DNA from: Bacteroidota bacterium
Lineage (GTDB): Bacteria > Bacteroidota > Bacteroidia > Bacteroidales > DTGW01
Length of the DNA: 55,519 nucleotides
NCBI GenBank assembly: GCA_029550865.1
Contig: JAKPGM010000002.1
Location: 1 to 55,519 of the forward strand
Direction: 5' to 3'
The notes under the pieces are model-generated. The model was given only the letters and a program-made list of their open reading frames with translations, did not search any database and was not told where the DNA came from. Position numbers and translations under genes: made by a program. Of the stretch, positions 7,345 to 16,913 are shown piece by piece; position 1 is the first letter of the stretch; each line of letters begins with the position of its first letter.

Positions 7345-9288
7345 ATGATTGTGATGATAAGGATTACGTTTCCAGATAATTCGGTAAGGGAGTACCCCGA
7401 AGGCATTACGGCACTTGAAATTGCCAAAAGTATCAGTCCTTCTTTAGCAAATGAAGTTATTGCAGCCACGGTTAATGGTAACATCTGGGATGTTACCCGT
7501 CCTATCACTACCGATGCCACGCTTAAACTACATAAATTCGACGATGAAGAGGGTAAACATGCTTTCTGGCATTCTTCAGCCCATTTGATGGCCGAAGCCC
7601 TTGAAGCACTCTATCCAGGGGTCAAATTTGGTATTGGTCCCGCTCTTGAAAATGGGTTTTACTACGATGTCGACCTTAACGGCTATTCCATCTCCGACGA
7701 AGATCTGCCCAGGATTGAGCAAAAAATGCTCGAATTGGCTCGACAAAAAAATCCTTACATACGTCGAGAAGTGAGCAAAAAAGAAGCTCTGGAATATTTT
7801 ACGCAGAAGGGTGACCCTTACAAAATCGAACTTATCAATGACCTGGAAGATGGAACCATCTCGTTCTACCAACAGGGTAACTTTGTCGATTTGTGCCGGG
7901 GTCCTCATTTGCCTAATACCGGTTTTATCAAGGCTGTTAAACTTACAGCCATCGCGGGTGCCTATTGGCGAGGGGATGAAAAAAATAAGCAGTTAACCCG
8001 TATTTATGGGATTACCTTCCCCAAGCAAAGTATGCTCGAGGAGTATCTGCAAATGCTCGAACAAGCCAAACTTCGCGATCATCGCAAGATTGGAAAAGAG
8101 CTCGAATTATTCATGTTTTCGGAAAAAGTGGGACAGGGGCTTCCTATCTGGCTACCCCGTGGTGCCCAGCTCCGCGAACGACTCGAAACCTTCCTGCGCA
8201 AAATCCAAAAACAACACGGATATCAGCAGGTAATTACTCCACACATCGGACAAAAAGAATTGTACGTTACTTCAGGACATTATGCCAAATACGGAAAGGA
8301 CTCGTTTCAGCCTATCCATACACCCGCAGAGGGGGAAGAATTTTTGCTCAAACCCATGAATTGCCCCCATCACTGCGAAATATACAAATCAAAACCACGT
8401 TCATACAAGGATTTGCCCATTCGACTGGCTGAATTTGGAACCGTTTACCGTTACGAGCAAAGTGGCGAATTGCATGGGCTGACCCGTGTTCGTGGTTTTA
8501 CCCAGGACGATGCCCATATTTTCTGCCGTCCCGATCAGCTTAAAGATGAATTTTGTAAGGTAATCGACATTATCCTTTACATATTCCGTATTCTCGACTT
8601 TAACGATTACACAGCGCAGGTATCCTTACGCGATAAGAATAACAAGGAAAAATATATCGGCAGCGACGAAAACTGGGAAAAAGCCGAAAGTGCTATTATT
8701 GAAGCTGCACAGGAGAAAGGACTGAAAACAATTGTTGTTGAAGGAGAAGCTGCCTTCTATGGTCCCAAACTTGACTTCATGGTGCGCGATGCCATTGGCC
8801 GTAAATGGCAGTTAGGTACCATCCAGGTCGATTACAACCTGCCCGAACGTTTTGAACTCGAATACATTGGCAGTGACGATAAACGTTATCGACCCGTGAT
8901 GATACACCGCGCTCCCTTTGGTTCACTCGAACGTTTCGTGGCTGTACTGATTGAACATACCGCAGGGAAATTTCCTTTATGGTTGGCACCCGACCAGGTT
9001 GTAATCGTCCCTGTGAGCGAAAAATATTACGATTATGCACAAAATGTTTTAAATTTCCTAAATAATTACGATATTCGCACCCTGATTGATGACCGAAACG
9101 AAAAAATTGGTAAAAAAATTCGCGATAATGAGCTGAAAAAAATACCCTATATCCTCGTAGTGGGCGAAAAAGAAGCCGCTACACAATCGGTAGCCGTCCG
9201 TCGGCAGGGTGAAGGAGATAAGGGTGTAATGCAACTCGAAGAGTTTGTCAGTTATTTGCAAAATGAAATAAAGCAACAACTGTCGTAA
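7345..9288 (+). CDS. thrS: Threonyl-tRNA synthetase
   Basis: The 647-residue protein has an N-terminal TGS domain (1-65), the editing domain with HSSAH (76-80) and DLCRGPH (182-188), the class II catalytic core with zinc ligands Cys340 (MNCPHHC) and His391 (DDAHIFC), and motif 3 near [11 protein letters not shown]. The C-terminal anticodon-binding domain ends at [13 protein letters not shown]. It charges tRNA-Thr and hydrolyses Ser-tRNA-Thr. The start could be the ATG at 7345 or the one at 7354 (MIRITFPDN), which is nearer the family norm. It heads the conserved thrS-infC-rpmI-rplT cluster. Confidence 0.97.
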   Translation: MIVMIRITFPDNSVREYPEGITALEIAKSISPSLANEVIAATVNGNIWDVTRPITTDATLKLHKFDDEEGKHAFWHSSAHLMAEALEALYPGVKFGIGPALENGFYYDVDLNGYSISDEDLPRIEQKMLELARQKNPYIRREVSKKEALEYFTQKGDPYKIELINDLEDGTISFYQQGNFVDLCRGPHLPNTGFIKAVKLTAIAGAYWRGDEKNKQLTRIYGITFPKQSMLEEYLQMLEQAKLRDHRKIGKELELFMFSEKVGQGLPIWLPRGAQLRERLETFLRKIQKQHGYQQVITPHIGQKELYVTSGHYAKYGKDSFQPIHTPAEGEEFLLKPMNCPHHCEIYKSKPRSYKDLPIRLAEFGTVYRYEQSGELHGLTRVRGFTQDDAHIFCRPDQLKDEFCKVIDIILYIFRILDFNDYTAQVSLRDKNNKEKYIGSDENWEKAESAIIEAAQEKGLKTIVVEGEAAFYGPKLDFMVRDAIGRKWQLGTIQVDYNLPERFELEYIGSDDKRYRPVMIHRAPFGSLERFVAVLIEHTAGKFPLWLAPDQVVIVPVSEKYYDYAQNVLNFLNNYDIRTLIDDRNEKIGKKIRDNELKKIPYILVVGEKEAATQSVAVRRQGEGDKGVMQLEEFVSYLQNEIKQQLS

Positions 9289-9313
9289 ATATAATTGAGT
9301 ATTAACTAAAGTA

Positions 9314-9898
9314 TTGGAGGACAAAGCTATAGCAGAGAATTTTCAACAACAGCGGACACGTAGTAATCAACCGCAAAAAAACAACGAGAAACAGCATCGA
9401 ATCAACGAAGAGATTCGTGCTAAAGAAGTACGTGTCGTAGGAGAAGACCTTGAAAAACAAGGTATAATGAGTCTACAGGAAGCTCTTCAGCTTGCTGAGG
9501 AAATGGGACTCGATCTGGTTGAAATTTCACCGCAGGCCAATCCGCCCGTCTGTAAAATAATTGACTACCAGAAGTTCCTTTATCAGCAAAAGAAGAAGCA
9601 AAAGGAAATGAAGGCTAAAGCGGCTAAAATTGTAGTCAAAGAAATTCGCTTCGGTCCCAACACCGACGAACATGATTACAATTTTAAGCTCAAGCATGCA
9701 CAAAATTTCATCAACGAAGGTGCAAAAGTGCGAGCCTTTGTTCTTTTTAAAGGACGTTCTATCCTCTACAAGGAACAGGGTGAGATTTTGTTGCTACGGC
9801 TTGCCAATGACCTCGAGGATATTGCTAAGGTCGAGCAGCTTCCTAAGCTTGAAGGTAAAAAAATGAGCATCCTTCTGGCTCCTAAAGGTAAAAAGTAG
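9314..9898 (+). CDS. infC: Translation initiation factor IF-3, non-AUG start
   Basis: The protein carries the IF-3 N-domain ([19 protein letters not shown], then [19 protein letters not shown]), a basic linker rich in Lys, and the C-domain ([20 protein letters not shown]). No ATG precedes the conserved N-domain: the frame is closed by TGA at 9296-9298, and the first in-frame ATG falls inside the domain. Candidate starts are TTG at 9314 and ATA at 9329; the latter lies 8 bases after a GGAGG at 9316-9320. Escherichia coli infC starts with AUU and IF-3 represses its own translation through it, so similar self-control is likely. The gene begins 25 bases after thrS. Confidence 0.93.
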   Translation: MEDKAIAENFQQQRTRSNQPQKNNEKQHRINEEIRAKEVRVVGEDLEKQGIMSLQEALQLAEEMGLDLVEISPQANPPVCKIIDYQKFLYQQKKKQKEMKAKAAKIVVKEIRFGPNTDEHDYNFKLKHAQNFINEGAKVRAFVLFKGRSILYKEQGEILLLRLANDLEDIAKVEQLPKLEGKKMSILLAPKGKK

Positions 9899-9925
9899 GG
9901 TTAACCATTTAAAATTATATACACG

Positions 9926-10123
9926 ATGCCAAAGATGAAGACAAATTCCGGTGCCTCAAAGCGTTTTTCGCTAACCGGAACGGGAAAAATTAGACGCAAA
10001 CATGCATACAAGCGTCATATTTTGACCAAAAAAACTAAAAAACAAAAAAGAAATCTGGGATACTACGCTATGGTAAGTAAGCCCGATTTGAAAAATGTTA
10101 AGCTTTTGCTAGCATTAAAGTAA
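9926..10123 (+). CDS. rpmI: 50S ribosomal protein L35
   Basis: The 65-residue basic protein begins [20 protein letters not shown] and has the L35 pattern of KTxSGAxKRF, [17 protein letters not shown] and a short hydrophobic tail. It binds 23S rRNA in the large subunit. It follows infC by 27 bases and precedes rplT in the usual order. Confidence 0.97.
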   Translation: MPKMKTNSGASKRFSLTGTGKIRRKHAYKRHILTKKTKKQKRNLGYYAMVSKPDLKNVKLLLALK

Positions 10124-10135
10124 TTGATGTGTAAC

Positions 10136-10170
10136 CGGAAACTAGCCTGAAGTTTCTGCTAAACGCAGAA
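10136..10170 (+). promoter_or_regulatory. Alternative hairpins between rpmI and rplT
   Basis: Two stems share bases. Stem A pairs 10136-10143 (CGGAAACT) with 10151-10158 (AGTTTCTG) around a 7-base loop, with one G-U pair. Stem B pairs 10154-10159 (TTCTGC) with 10165-10170 (GCAGAA). Both cannot form together. In other bacteria L20 represses this operon by binding leader RNA, so a switch here would fit, but no match to a known L20 site was recognised. Confidence 0.35.
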
Positions 10171-10198
10171 CGCTATTTTCCAAAAAAATGTTAGAACC

Positions 10199-10543
10199 AT
10201 GCCACGTAGTGTAAATGCAGTTGCCTCGAGAGCAAGAAGAAAGAAAATTTTAGCCCTTACCAAGGGTAATTTTGGCGCAAGAGCCAATGTATGGACGGTA
10301 GCTAAAAACACATGGGAGAAAGGACAACAATATGCCTATCGCGACCGTCGTAAAAAGAAAAGCGAATTCCGTGCCCTATGGATTCAACGAATCAATGCTG
10401 GAGTTCGTAATTATGGCCTTAATTATTCCCAATTTATGGGGTTGCTTGGTAAAAAAGGTATCCAGCTCAATCGTAAAGTATTGGCCGATCTGGCTATGAA
10501 TCATCCTAAAGCTTTTGAAGCTGTTGTCAATGCCGTAAAGTAA
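10199..10543 (+). CDS. rplT: 50S ribosomal protein L20
   Basis: The 114-residue protein begins [20 protein letters not shown] and shows the L20 pattern: [38 protein letters not shown] and [23 protein letters not shown] (each part normal). L20 is an early assembly protein of the large subunit and the autorepressor of this operon in several phyla. A 75-base gap after rpmI holds mutually exclusive hairpins. A strong terminator closes the operon. Confidence 0.97.
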   Translation: MPRSVNAVASRARRKKILALTKGNFGARANVWTVAKNTWEKGQQYAYRDRRKKKSEFRALWIQRINAGVRNYGLNYSQFMGLLGKKGIQLNRKVLADLAMNHPKAFEAVVNAVK

Positions 10544-10564
10544 GATGATTATCCAGGTAAATAT

Positions 10565-10602
10565 AAAAGGAAGTCACATGAGGGGACTTCCTTTTTATTT
10601 TT
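10565..10602 (+). terminator. Terminator of the thrS-infC-rpmI-rplT operon
   Basis: An 11-bp stem (10565-10575 with 10585-10595, arm AAAAGGAAGTC) around a 9-base loop runs into a T-rich tract. Confidence 0.85.
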
Positions 10603-10699
10603 GTGAAAGGGTGTTTCCATGTTCATTATATTTGAAAAAAGTTTTAGAAAACACAATTAATCCTATTGTATATCAATAATTTAAACTCATTAACTGTAT

Positions 10700-11419
10700 A
10701 TGAAAATCGCACTCATCGGTTATGGCAAAATGGGCAAAATGATTGAAAAATTTGCCCTCGAAAGAAACCATCAAATATCCTGGAAAATTGACCTCGATAA
10801 CCACGATGATATTTTTAAGATATCTCCGCAAGATACCGATGTTGCCATTGAATTTACTTCCCCTGAAAGTGCTGTGAACAATTTACGCACCCTGATATCC
10901 CAGGGGGTTAACGTGGTGTGTGGTACGACGGGATGGACCCACCAACTTCCTGAAATCCAGGACCTCGCCAAAAAACATGGGATAGCCTTTTTATGGTCAT
11001 CGAATTTTAGCATCGGGGTTAATCTCTTTTTCAAACTCAATCAATACCTGGCACAGCTTATGGCTCGTTACCCTCAATATAGAGCCGAAATGGAGGAAAT
11101 ACACCATATTCACAAAAAAGATGCTCCAAGCGGAACTGCAATTACCCTGGCTGAAGCGATTATTAAACATATTCCTCGATATACCCATTGGACACTCGAT
11201 ACAATGCATACCGACGAGAATGCCTTGAAAATAAAGGCTGTTAGGGAGGGGGAAGTCCCAGGTACCCATATCATCAAATATCATTCGGCTGTCGATGCTA
11301 TTCAAATATCCCATATAGCCAATAGTCGGGAAGGGTTTGCTATGGGGGCAGTTATTGCTGCCGAATACCTCTATGGCAAAAAAGGTATTTTTTCCATGAA
11401 TGATGTACTGAGTTTATAA
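10700..11419 (+). CDS. dapB: 4-hydroxy-tetrahydrodipicolinate reductase
   Basis: The 239-residue protein has the N-terminal NAD(P) loop GYGKMGK (7-13), CGTTGW (74-79), and the active-site segment EIHHIHKKDAPSGTA (133-147) holding the catalytic His and Lys of the family. It reduces the DapA product toward meso-diaminopimelate and lysine. Length is typical of the short Bacteroidetes DapB. It lies between the ribosomal operon terminator and lepB and may be transcribed with lepB. Confidence 0.95.
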   Translation: MKIALIGYGKMGKMIEKFALERNHQISWKIDLDNHDDIFKISPQDTDVAIEFTSPESAVNNLRTLISQGVNVVCGTTGWTHQLPEIQDLAKKHGIAFLWSSNFSIGVNLFFKLNQYLAQLMARYPQYRAEMEEIHHIHKKDAPSGTAITLAEAIIKHIPRYTHWTLDTMHTDENALKIKAVREGEVPGTHIIKYHSAVDAIQISHIANSREGFAMGAVIAAEYLYGKKGIFSMNDVLSL

Positions 11420-11563
11420 ATTTTATGTTTTTTTAATTGTCTCGTTCAAAGGAATATTTTTACTTTTGAAGAATTCCTGGGGTGTATATCCCATTTTATT
11501 ACTTAAAAGTAGGAATATTACCTTAAAGTAAAAAATAATATAAAATTATTTAAAATACATTAT

Positions 11564-12961
11564 ATGAAAAAGTTATGGGAATTTTTGCATAACAAATATT
11601 TCAAATTTGGATTTGCTACCATCGTGTACATCCTGTGGGTGATATGGCTGGGAAACTATTGGTTTCTGCTGGGAATTCCCATTATATTTGATATCTATGT
11701 GAGCAAAAAAGTAAACTGGACTCCCTGGAAAAAACGTCATGGCAAAAATTCTAAATTGGTCGAATGGATCGATGCTATTATTTTTGCAGTGGTAGCTGTG
11801 ACCATTATTAATATTTTTCTTTTTCAAAACTATAAAATTCCAACTGGCTCCATGGAGCGTACGCTGATGATAGGCGATCACCTGTACGTGAGCAAAGTAA
11901 GCTATGGCCCCAGAATACCCAATACACCGCTTTCCGTTCCTTTTACCCAGAATATTCTTTTCGGGAAAATACCTTCGTACCTTACCTGGATACAATGGCC
12001 ATATAAACGATTAGCTGGACTGGGCGAGGTTCAACGTGATGATATTGTAGTATTCAATTACCCTGAGGGCGATACGGTAGTACTTGAATTTCCTGGTAAC
12101 TTAAGCTATTACGAACATATCAACAGTCGTATTAATGAGCTAAAAGCCATCGATTCATCGACCTATGGTAAGGTAAAAACGTACGAACAATATTATGCTC
12201 AGGCTCGTAAAGAAATTTTCGATCACTATACGGTAGTTTGGCGTCCAGTCGATAAAACCGATAACTATGTAAAACGTTGCGTGGCTGTAGGAGGAGATAC
12301 ACTTCAGGTCATCAACGGAGAAGTGTACGTGAATGGTAAACATCAAAAGCCCATTCCGGGTAAACAGTTTATTTATTTCGTGCGGACAAATGGTACCCCC
12401 CTTAATTCGAAAGTCCTGCGTGAAATGGGTATTTACGATAGCGACTTAACCTATGCCGGAGATGGCGTGTATATGCCCCTAACTGCTGAAAACTACGACA
12501 AAATAAAACATTTCAGTAATGTAGTCGCTATTGAACCTATTTTTATGCCAGCAGGTGAATACGATCCCCGTGTATTTCCTAAAAATCCCAGATATCGCTG
12601 GAATCAGGATAATTTTGGACCGCTCTATATCCCCAAAAAGGGGGATTCTATCCGTATTACGCTCGAAAATCTACCCCTTTATCAACGCATAATAGCCCAC
12701 TACGAAAAAAACGATCTTAAAATTAAAAACGATACGATATACATCAACGGCAAACCTGCTGAATATTATGTATTTAAAATGAATTACTATTTTATGATGG
12801 GCGACAACCGCCACAATTCTCTCGATTCAAGGTTTTGGGGCATGGTACCTGAAGATCATATCATCGGTAAACCCATTTTTATTTGGTTATCACTCAATCA
12901 ACACGAAACATTCCTGAAAAAAATTCGCTGGGATAGAATGTTTAGAAAAGTGAAAAGCTAA
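11564..12961 (+). CDS. lepB: Signal peptidase I
   Basis: The 465-residue protein has two hydrophobic segments near residues 15-45 and a third at about 70-88, followed by the catalytic Ser96 in PTGSMERTL and Lys237 in NYVKRCVAVGGD. The C-terminal motif MGDNRHNSLDSRFWG is intact. Signal peptidase I removes signal peptides at the inner-membrane outer face. It is longer than enterobacterial LepB because of a roughly 80-residue insert between the Ser and Lys boxes and another after Lys237, a feature common in Bacteroidetes. A terminator follows. Confidence 0.95.
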   Translation: MKKLWEFLHNKYFKFGFATIVYILWVIWLGNYWFLLGIPIIFDIYVSKKVNWTPWKKRHGKNSKLVEWIDAIIFAVVAVTIINIFLFQNYKIPTGSMERTLMIGDHLYVSKVSYGPRIPNTPLSVPFTQNILFGKIPSYLTWIQWPYKRLAGLGEVQRDDIVVFNYPEGDTVVLEFPGNLSYYEHINSRINELKAIDSSTYGKVKTYEQYYAQARKEIFDHYTVVWRPVDKTDNYVKRCVAVGGDTLQVINGEVYVNGKHQKPIPGKQFIYFVRTNGTPLNSKVLREMGIYDSDLTYAGDGVYMPLTAENYDKIKHFSNVVAIEPIFMPAGEYDPRVFPKNPRYRWNQDNFGPLYIPKKGDSIRITLENLPLYQRIIAHYEKNDLKIKNDTIYINGKPAEYYVFKMNYYFMMGDNRHNSLDSRFWGMVPEDHIIGKPIFIWLSLNQHETFLKKIRWDRMFRKVKS

Positions 12962-12981
12962 TAAGGTAATCCATAGTTATG

Positions 12982-13019
12982 AAAGTGTTGTCCCCCTGCT
13001 GGTACAACACTTTTTTTTT
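12982..13019 (+). terminator. Terminator after lepB
   Basis: A 10-bp stem (12982-12991, AAAGTGTTGT, with 13004-13013) around a 12-base loop is followed by a run of Ts to 13019. Confidence 0.85.
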
Positions 13020-13066
13020 ATGTGACGATATTTTTTAAAATTTGTTTTCAATAATTCGAAGCGACC

Positions 13067-15985
13067 ATGAAATCACTTGATTTGCTAAAAGATTTTTCGG
13101 GAGATATTCATACTGATATCAATACGTTGATTGCTTACCAAACAGATGCTTCGGCTTATAGCCAGCGACCGCTTGCTGTAGTTTATCCACGCAGCGAAAA
13201 AGATATTGAAATACTCATCAACTGGGCACAGTCGCAACGCATATCGTTAATTGCAAGGGGAGCAGGCACCTCGCTCGCTGGGCAGGTAGTGGGCAAAGGG
13301 GTCATCGTCGATGTTTCGCGCTACATGAATAAAGTGATTGAAGTAAATGCGCAGGAACAATATGCCTGGGTTGAACCAGGGGTAGTATTGGAACAGCTTA
13401 ACCAGTATCTCAAACCATACCGCCTGTTTTTTGCTCCCGAAACATCGACTGCCAACCGCTGTACGATAGGGGGGATGGTTGGCAATAATGCCTGTGGGGC
13501 ACATTCGCTCATTTACGGCTCTACCCTGGACCACCTGATCGAGGTTAAGGGCTATTTGAGTAATGGTGAATACGTTCATTTTAAACCACTTACTAACGAT
13601 GAGTTTAACCAAAAATTAAAACTTTCAAATTTAGAAGGTAAAATTTATCAACAGGTTTATCAACTGCTTTCACAACCCCAGATACAAAGGCAATTAATCG
13701 ACAATTATCCTGATCCTTCCCTGAAACGCCGGAATACTGGTTATGCTATTGATCAACTTCTCTATAATACTGTTTTCGGACAGGGGGACGAACCCTTTAA
13801 CTTTTGTAAGCTCATTGCAGGTTCTGAAGGAACCCTGATGTTTGTTACACGTGTAAAACTTAATTTATTACCCCTTGAAGATAAAGAAACAGGGCTGCTT
13901 TGTGCTCACTTTCACACCCTCGAAGAAGCCATCCAGGCCAATCTTGTGGCGCTCACCTTCCAACCCGATGCCATCGAGCTAATTGACCAGACCATTGTGG
14001 CCTGTACAAAAAATAATATTGAACAACAAAAAAATCGCTTTTTCATTCAAGGCGAACCTGGCGCCATTTTATTGATCGAATTCTCGGCCAGCTCGCGCGA
14101 AGATGTTGTGCGCAAAACCAACGAACTTTCTCTTAGATTACAACACGAAAAGCTCGGCTATGCCTTTCCGCTGTATTTTTATCCCGAGATATCGCGTATA
14201 TGGGAATTACGTCGTGCAGCATTGGGTGTGCTAACCAATATTCCTGGTGATGCCAAGCCCGTCTCGCTGGTCGAAGATAACGCAGTACCTGTCCAGCATC
14301 TGTTGGATTATGTCACAGAATTTAAAGCTTTACTTCAACAATATAAGCTCGATTGTGTGTTCCATGCGCATATAGCCACCGGTGAACTGCATACACGACC
14401 TGTGATTAATCTAAAAACAGAGGAAGGGCAGAAGCTATTTCGAATAATTGGTACTGAAACCGCATACCTTGTCAAAAAATACCGGGGGTCTATCAGTGGC
14501 GAACACGGTGATGGACGATTGCGCAGTGAATTCATTCCAATTATCATTGGCAGCGAAAATTATCAGCTGTGCAAATTACTGAAAAATACATGGGACCCCA
14601 ATGATATATTCAATCCTGGTATAATTGTCAATCCAGTCAGGATGGACGAAAATCTTCGCTATGCTGCCAATACCCAAACTCCTGACTTTGATACCTATTT
14701 CGATTTTTCTTCCACGCTGGGCTTTCTCAGACATATCGAACAGTGCAATGGATCGGCCGATTGCCGCAAATTATCTGGCATGGGGGGAATCATGTGTCCC
14801 AGCTATAGGGCAACTCAAAATGAAAAAATGACAACCCGTGCACGTGCTAATGTCATGCGGGAGCTTTTCCACAATCAGCACGAAAACGCCTTCAACAGCA
14901 CCGAAGTTCTGGATATACTTCACGAATGCCTTTCGTGTAAAGGATGTAAATCGGAGTGCCCTTCGAATGTAGATATGACCAAACTAAAAGCTGAGTTTTT
15001 GCAACACTATTACGACAAAAACGGGGTTCCCCTGCGAAGTTTATTATTTGCATATCTACCAGTAATATATCGCATAGGGTCAGCTTCACCTTTTATTTTC
15101 AACATTTTATCAACCTCATGGTTGACTCGACCGATACTGCGTAAAATAGGTATTGCCCCTGAGCGTCAGCTTCCTCAATTGGCCAGGGTGCCGTTTGGAA
15201 AATGGTATCGAAAATTTTCGAAAAAACGAACCACGCTGCATCAACCAACCGTCTGGCTTTTTGTGGATGAATTTACCTATTACCTCGAGCCTCAATTAGC
15301 GCAATATGCCATTGAAGTTCTCGAAGCCATAGGAGAACGCTTGGAGATATTGCCATTTCATACTAGCACCCGTACATACCTCTCAAAGGGATTGGTAAAA
15401 AAAGCCGCTTCTTTGATACAGGACAATCTAAAGATATTGAAGGAAATTTGGAATGGCGAACCTATTGTGGGAATAGAACCCTCGGCAATTTTAACCCTTC
15501 GCGACGAATATATTGACCTTACACGAGGGGATATGCAACAATTCGCCCGAAAACTTAAATCTCAGGTTTACTTAATCGAAGAGTACCTGGCTAAAGTTGT
15601 TCTCGAAAAACCTCAAATAAAGCAAAAGTTTTGTGCTGATTCTAAAATGATTTATGTGCACGCTCATTGCTATCAGAAAAGTCTCTCAAATCCCAATGTC
15701 ATAGGTCAGATGCTTGCAATACCGGAGAACTATACCATCCAGGTACTTAAAACCGATTGCTGTGGTATGGCGGGGTCTTTTGGCTACGAAGCCGAACATT
15801 ACAAACTATCGATGCAAATAGGAGAGTTAAGCCTTTTTCCACAGGTAAGAATGCATAAAAATGATTGTATTGCAGTACCCGGAACAAGTTGTCGGCAGCA
15901 GATTTACGATGCAACAGGGATAAAAACCTTTCATCCCATTGAAATTTTAAGGAACGCACTATCAGGTGTTACAAATGTAACATAA
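13067..15985 (+). CDS. FAD-linked oxidoreductase fused to Fe-S and CCG domains (D-2-hydroxyacid dehydrogenase type)
   Basis: The 972-residue product joins three modules. Residues about 30-270 form an FAD-binding type 4 domain (ARGAGTSLAGQ, GGMVGNNACGAHS); about 270-540 is the FAD-oxidase C domain (SGEHGDGRLRSEF). A ferredoxin-like part at about 565-650 holds CLSCKGCKSECP plus CNGSADCRK and MCPSY. The end has two cysteine-rich CCG segments (HAHCYQKS, DCCGMAGSFG, PGTSCRQQ). Such fusions oxidise D-lactate, glycolate or D-2-hydroxyglutarate and pass electrons to the respiratory chain; the substrate here cannot be told. The stop codon abuts a perfect 16-base dyad at 15967-15982. Confidence 0.88.
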   Translation: MKSLDLLKDFSGDIHTDINTLIAYQTDASAYSQRPLAVVYPRSEKDIEILINWAQSQRISLIARGAGTSLAGQVVGKGVIVDVSRYMNKVIEVNAQEQYAWVEPGVVLEQLNQYLKPYRLFFAPETSTANRCTIGGMVGNNACGAHSLIYGSTLDHLIEVKGYLSNGEYVHFKPLTNDEFNQKLKLSNLEGKIYQQVYQLLSQPQIQRQLIDNYPDPSLKRRNTGYAIDQLLYNTVFGQGDEPFNFCKLIAGSEGTLMFVTRVKLNLLPLEDKETGLLCAHFHTLEEAIQANLVALTFQPDAIELIDQTIVACTKNNIEQQKNRFFIQGEPGAILLIEFSASSREDVVRKTNELSLRLQHEKLGYAFPLYFYPEISRIWELRRAALGVLTNIPGDAKPVSLVEDNAVPVQHLLDYVTEFKALLQQYKLDCVFHAHIATGELHTRPVINLKTEEGQKLFRIIGTETAYLVKKYRGSISGEHGDGRLRSEFIPIIIGSENYQLCKLLKNTWDPNDIFNPGIIVNPVRMDENLRYAANTQTPDFDTYFDFSSTLGFLRHIEQCNGSADCRKLSGMGGIMCPSYRATQNEKMTTRARANVMRELFHNQHENAFNSTEVLDILHECLSCKGCKSECPSNVDMTKLKAEFLQHYYDKNGVPLRSLLFAYLPVIYRIGSASPFIFNILSTSWLTRPILRKIGIAPERQLPQLARVPFGKWYRKFSKKRTTLHQPTVWLFVDEFTYYLEPQLAQYAIEVLEAIGERLEILPFHTSTRTYLSKGLVKKAASLIQDNLKILKEIWNGEPIVGIEPSAILTLRDEYIDLTRGDMQQFARKLKSQVYLIEEYLAKVVLEKPQIKQKFCADSKMIYVHAHCYQKSLSNPNVIGQMLAIPENYTIQVLKTDCCGMAGSFGYEAEHYKLSMQIGELSLFPQVRMHKNDCIAVPGTSCRQQIYDATGIKTFHPIEILRNALSGVTNVT
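15967..15982. promoter_or_regulatory. Perfect dyad TGTTACAAATGTAACA at the end of the oxidoreductase gene
   Basis: Six-base arms TGTTAC/GTAACA flank four bases. The 5-6-5 half-site geometry (TGTTA-N6-TAACA) equals that of CRP/FNR-family operators. The same core recurs at 17277-17290 and as TTTAC-N4-GTAAA three times at 16554-16614. It is unusual in lying inside coding sequence next to the stop, so it may be chance. Confidence 0.4.
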
Positions 15986-16020
15986 TTTTTTTGTTTACAA
16001 CTGTAGTATTTTATAAAATA

Positions 16021-16145
16021 TAAATATCTTATAACCAGCAATTTAATAAATATCATTAAAAGTATATTTATAAAAAAACAAAACATTAATCGATAAAAAG
16101 TGGCCATCATTCATAAATTTATCTTTTTAAATATCTCATAACCAG
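16021..16145 (+). repeat. Pair of 18-base direct repeats
   Basis: TAAATATCTTATAACCAG at 16021-16038 recurs as TAAATATCTCATAACCAG at 16128-16145, one mismatch in 18, 107 bases apart. Function unknown; protein-binding sites or a small duplication are both possible. Confidence 0.55.
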
Positions 16146-16553
16146 ATTTTTATTGCGATTAAATAAAGTTTTACCTTAATTTCAAAAGAACCTATCCTAA
16201 ACCTGGTTTAAAGTCTTTTCTCCGGTATTCTGCTTGTAGTATAACCATGAATGGTATTACATTTCCCCAATATTTCAAAACTTTAAACTACAATACACAG
16301 GACACAGTTGGAAGTAATGTATTGGTTTTAAATTCGAAAATCTTACTGGATAATATTGAATTGCCTCAATGACCATAACAGGGTAGGGTGTAACAATATG
16401 TTTAAATTTTCAATCGACAGATGATTGCTGTAAAACAGGGCTAAAACCATGAACATACTTCCGGGTGTGCAATAACGGCATGACAACTGTAGACTTCCGA
16501 CTTATATGTTCTTTCCTATAAAAATTTTCACTGTAAAAAAATATTAAAGATAA

Positions 16554-16614
16554 TTTACAATTGTAAAATACAATATTTTACCAATGTAAATAATTATTTG
16601 TTTACTTTTGTAAA
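16554..16614. promoter_or_regulatory. Cluster of three TTTAC-N4-GTAAA dyads
   Basis: The three sites are TTTACAATTGTAAA (16554-16567, fully palindromic), TTTACCAATGTAAA (16577-16590) and TTTACTTTTGTAAA (16601-16614). Their starts are 23 and 24 bases apart. Between the first two, GTAAAATA-CAA-TATTTTAC (16563-16581) is itself a perfect inverted repeat. Regular spacing of dyads like this suggests co-operative repressor binding. They lie about 300 bases upstream of the XRE regulator gene, the obvious candidate to bind them; a CRP/FNR protein encoded elsewhere is the alternative. Confidence 0.6.
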
Positions 16615-16913
16615 GTACAAAATTTCTGTTCGATTTTTAAAGAGTTTGCTTTTATTGGCAAGAGTATATGAACCTTAATAATGTAACAAGTGATTATTTC
16701 GCCGGTAATCCGGTCATAATGTTATTTTATTTATCCACATAGTTTTAGTAATTGGGAAGGAAAAATATATTGGATAAAAAGAGCATGTAGGATTGCATTC
16801 ACTCAACTGATTGTGAATAATTATATCATAAGCTTGATTTTAGGAGAAAAATATATTGCCTACGAGTTTATCTTTCCTTTTTAAACCTTTTAAAACTTTA
16901 AAATTCTTTTTGC

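Larger units (their letters stand above)
15986..16913. other. 928-base AT-rich intergenic region
   Basis: No gene is supported here. The region holds an imperfect dyad at 15994-16007, an 18-base direct repeat (16021 and 16128), the dyad cluster at 16554-16614, and a small duplication CCGGT-AAT-CCGGT near 16702-16714. A distant GAACATA/TATGTTC pair (16451 and 16505) could close a 60-base structured RNA, but support is weak. It is by far the longest gap between genes in the window and could hide an untranslated RNA or a decayed gene. Confidence 0.6.

Noticed and set aside
7019-7348. 109-residue plus-strand frame across the end of speA
   Set aside because: It is a shadow of speA in another frame and ends inside the thrS promoter region.
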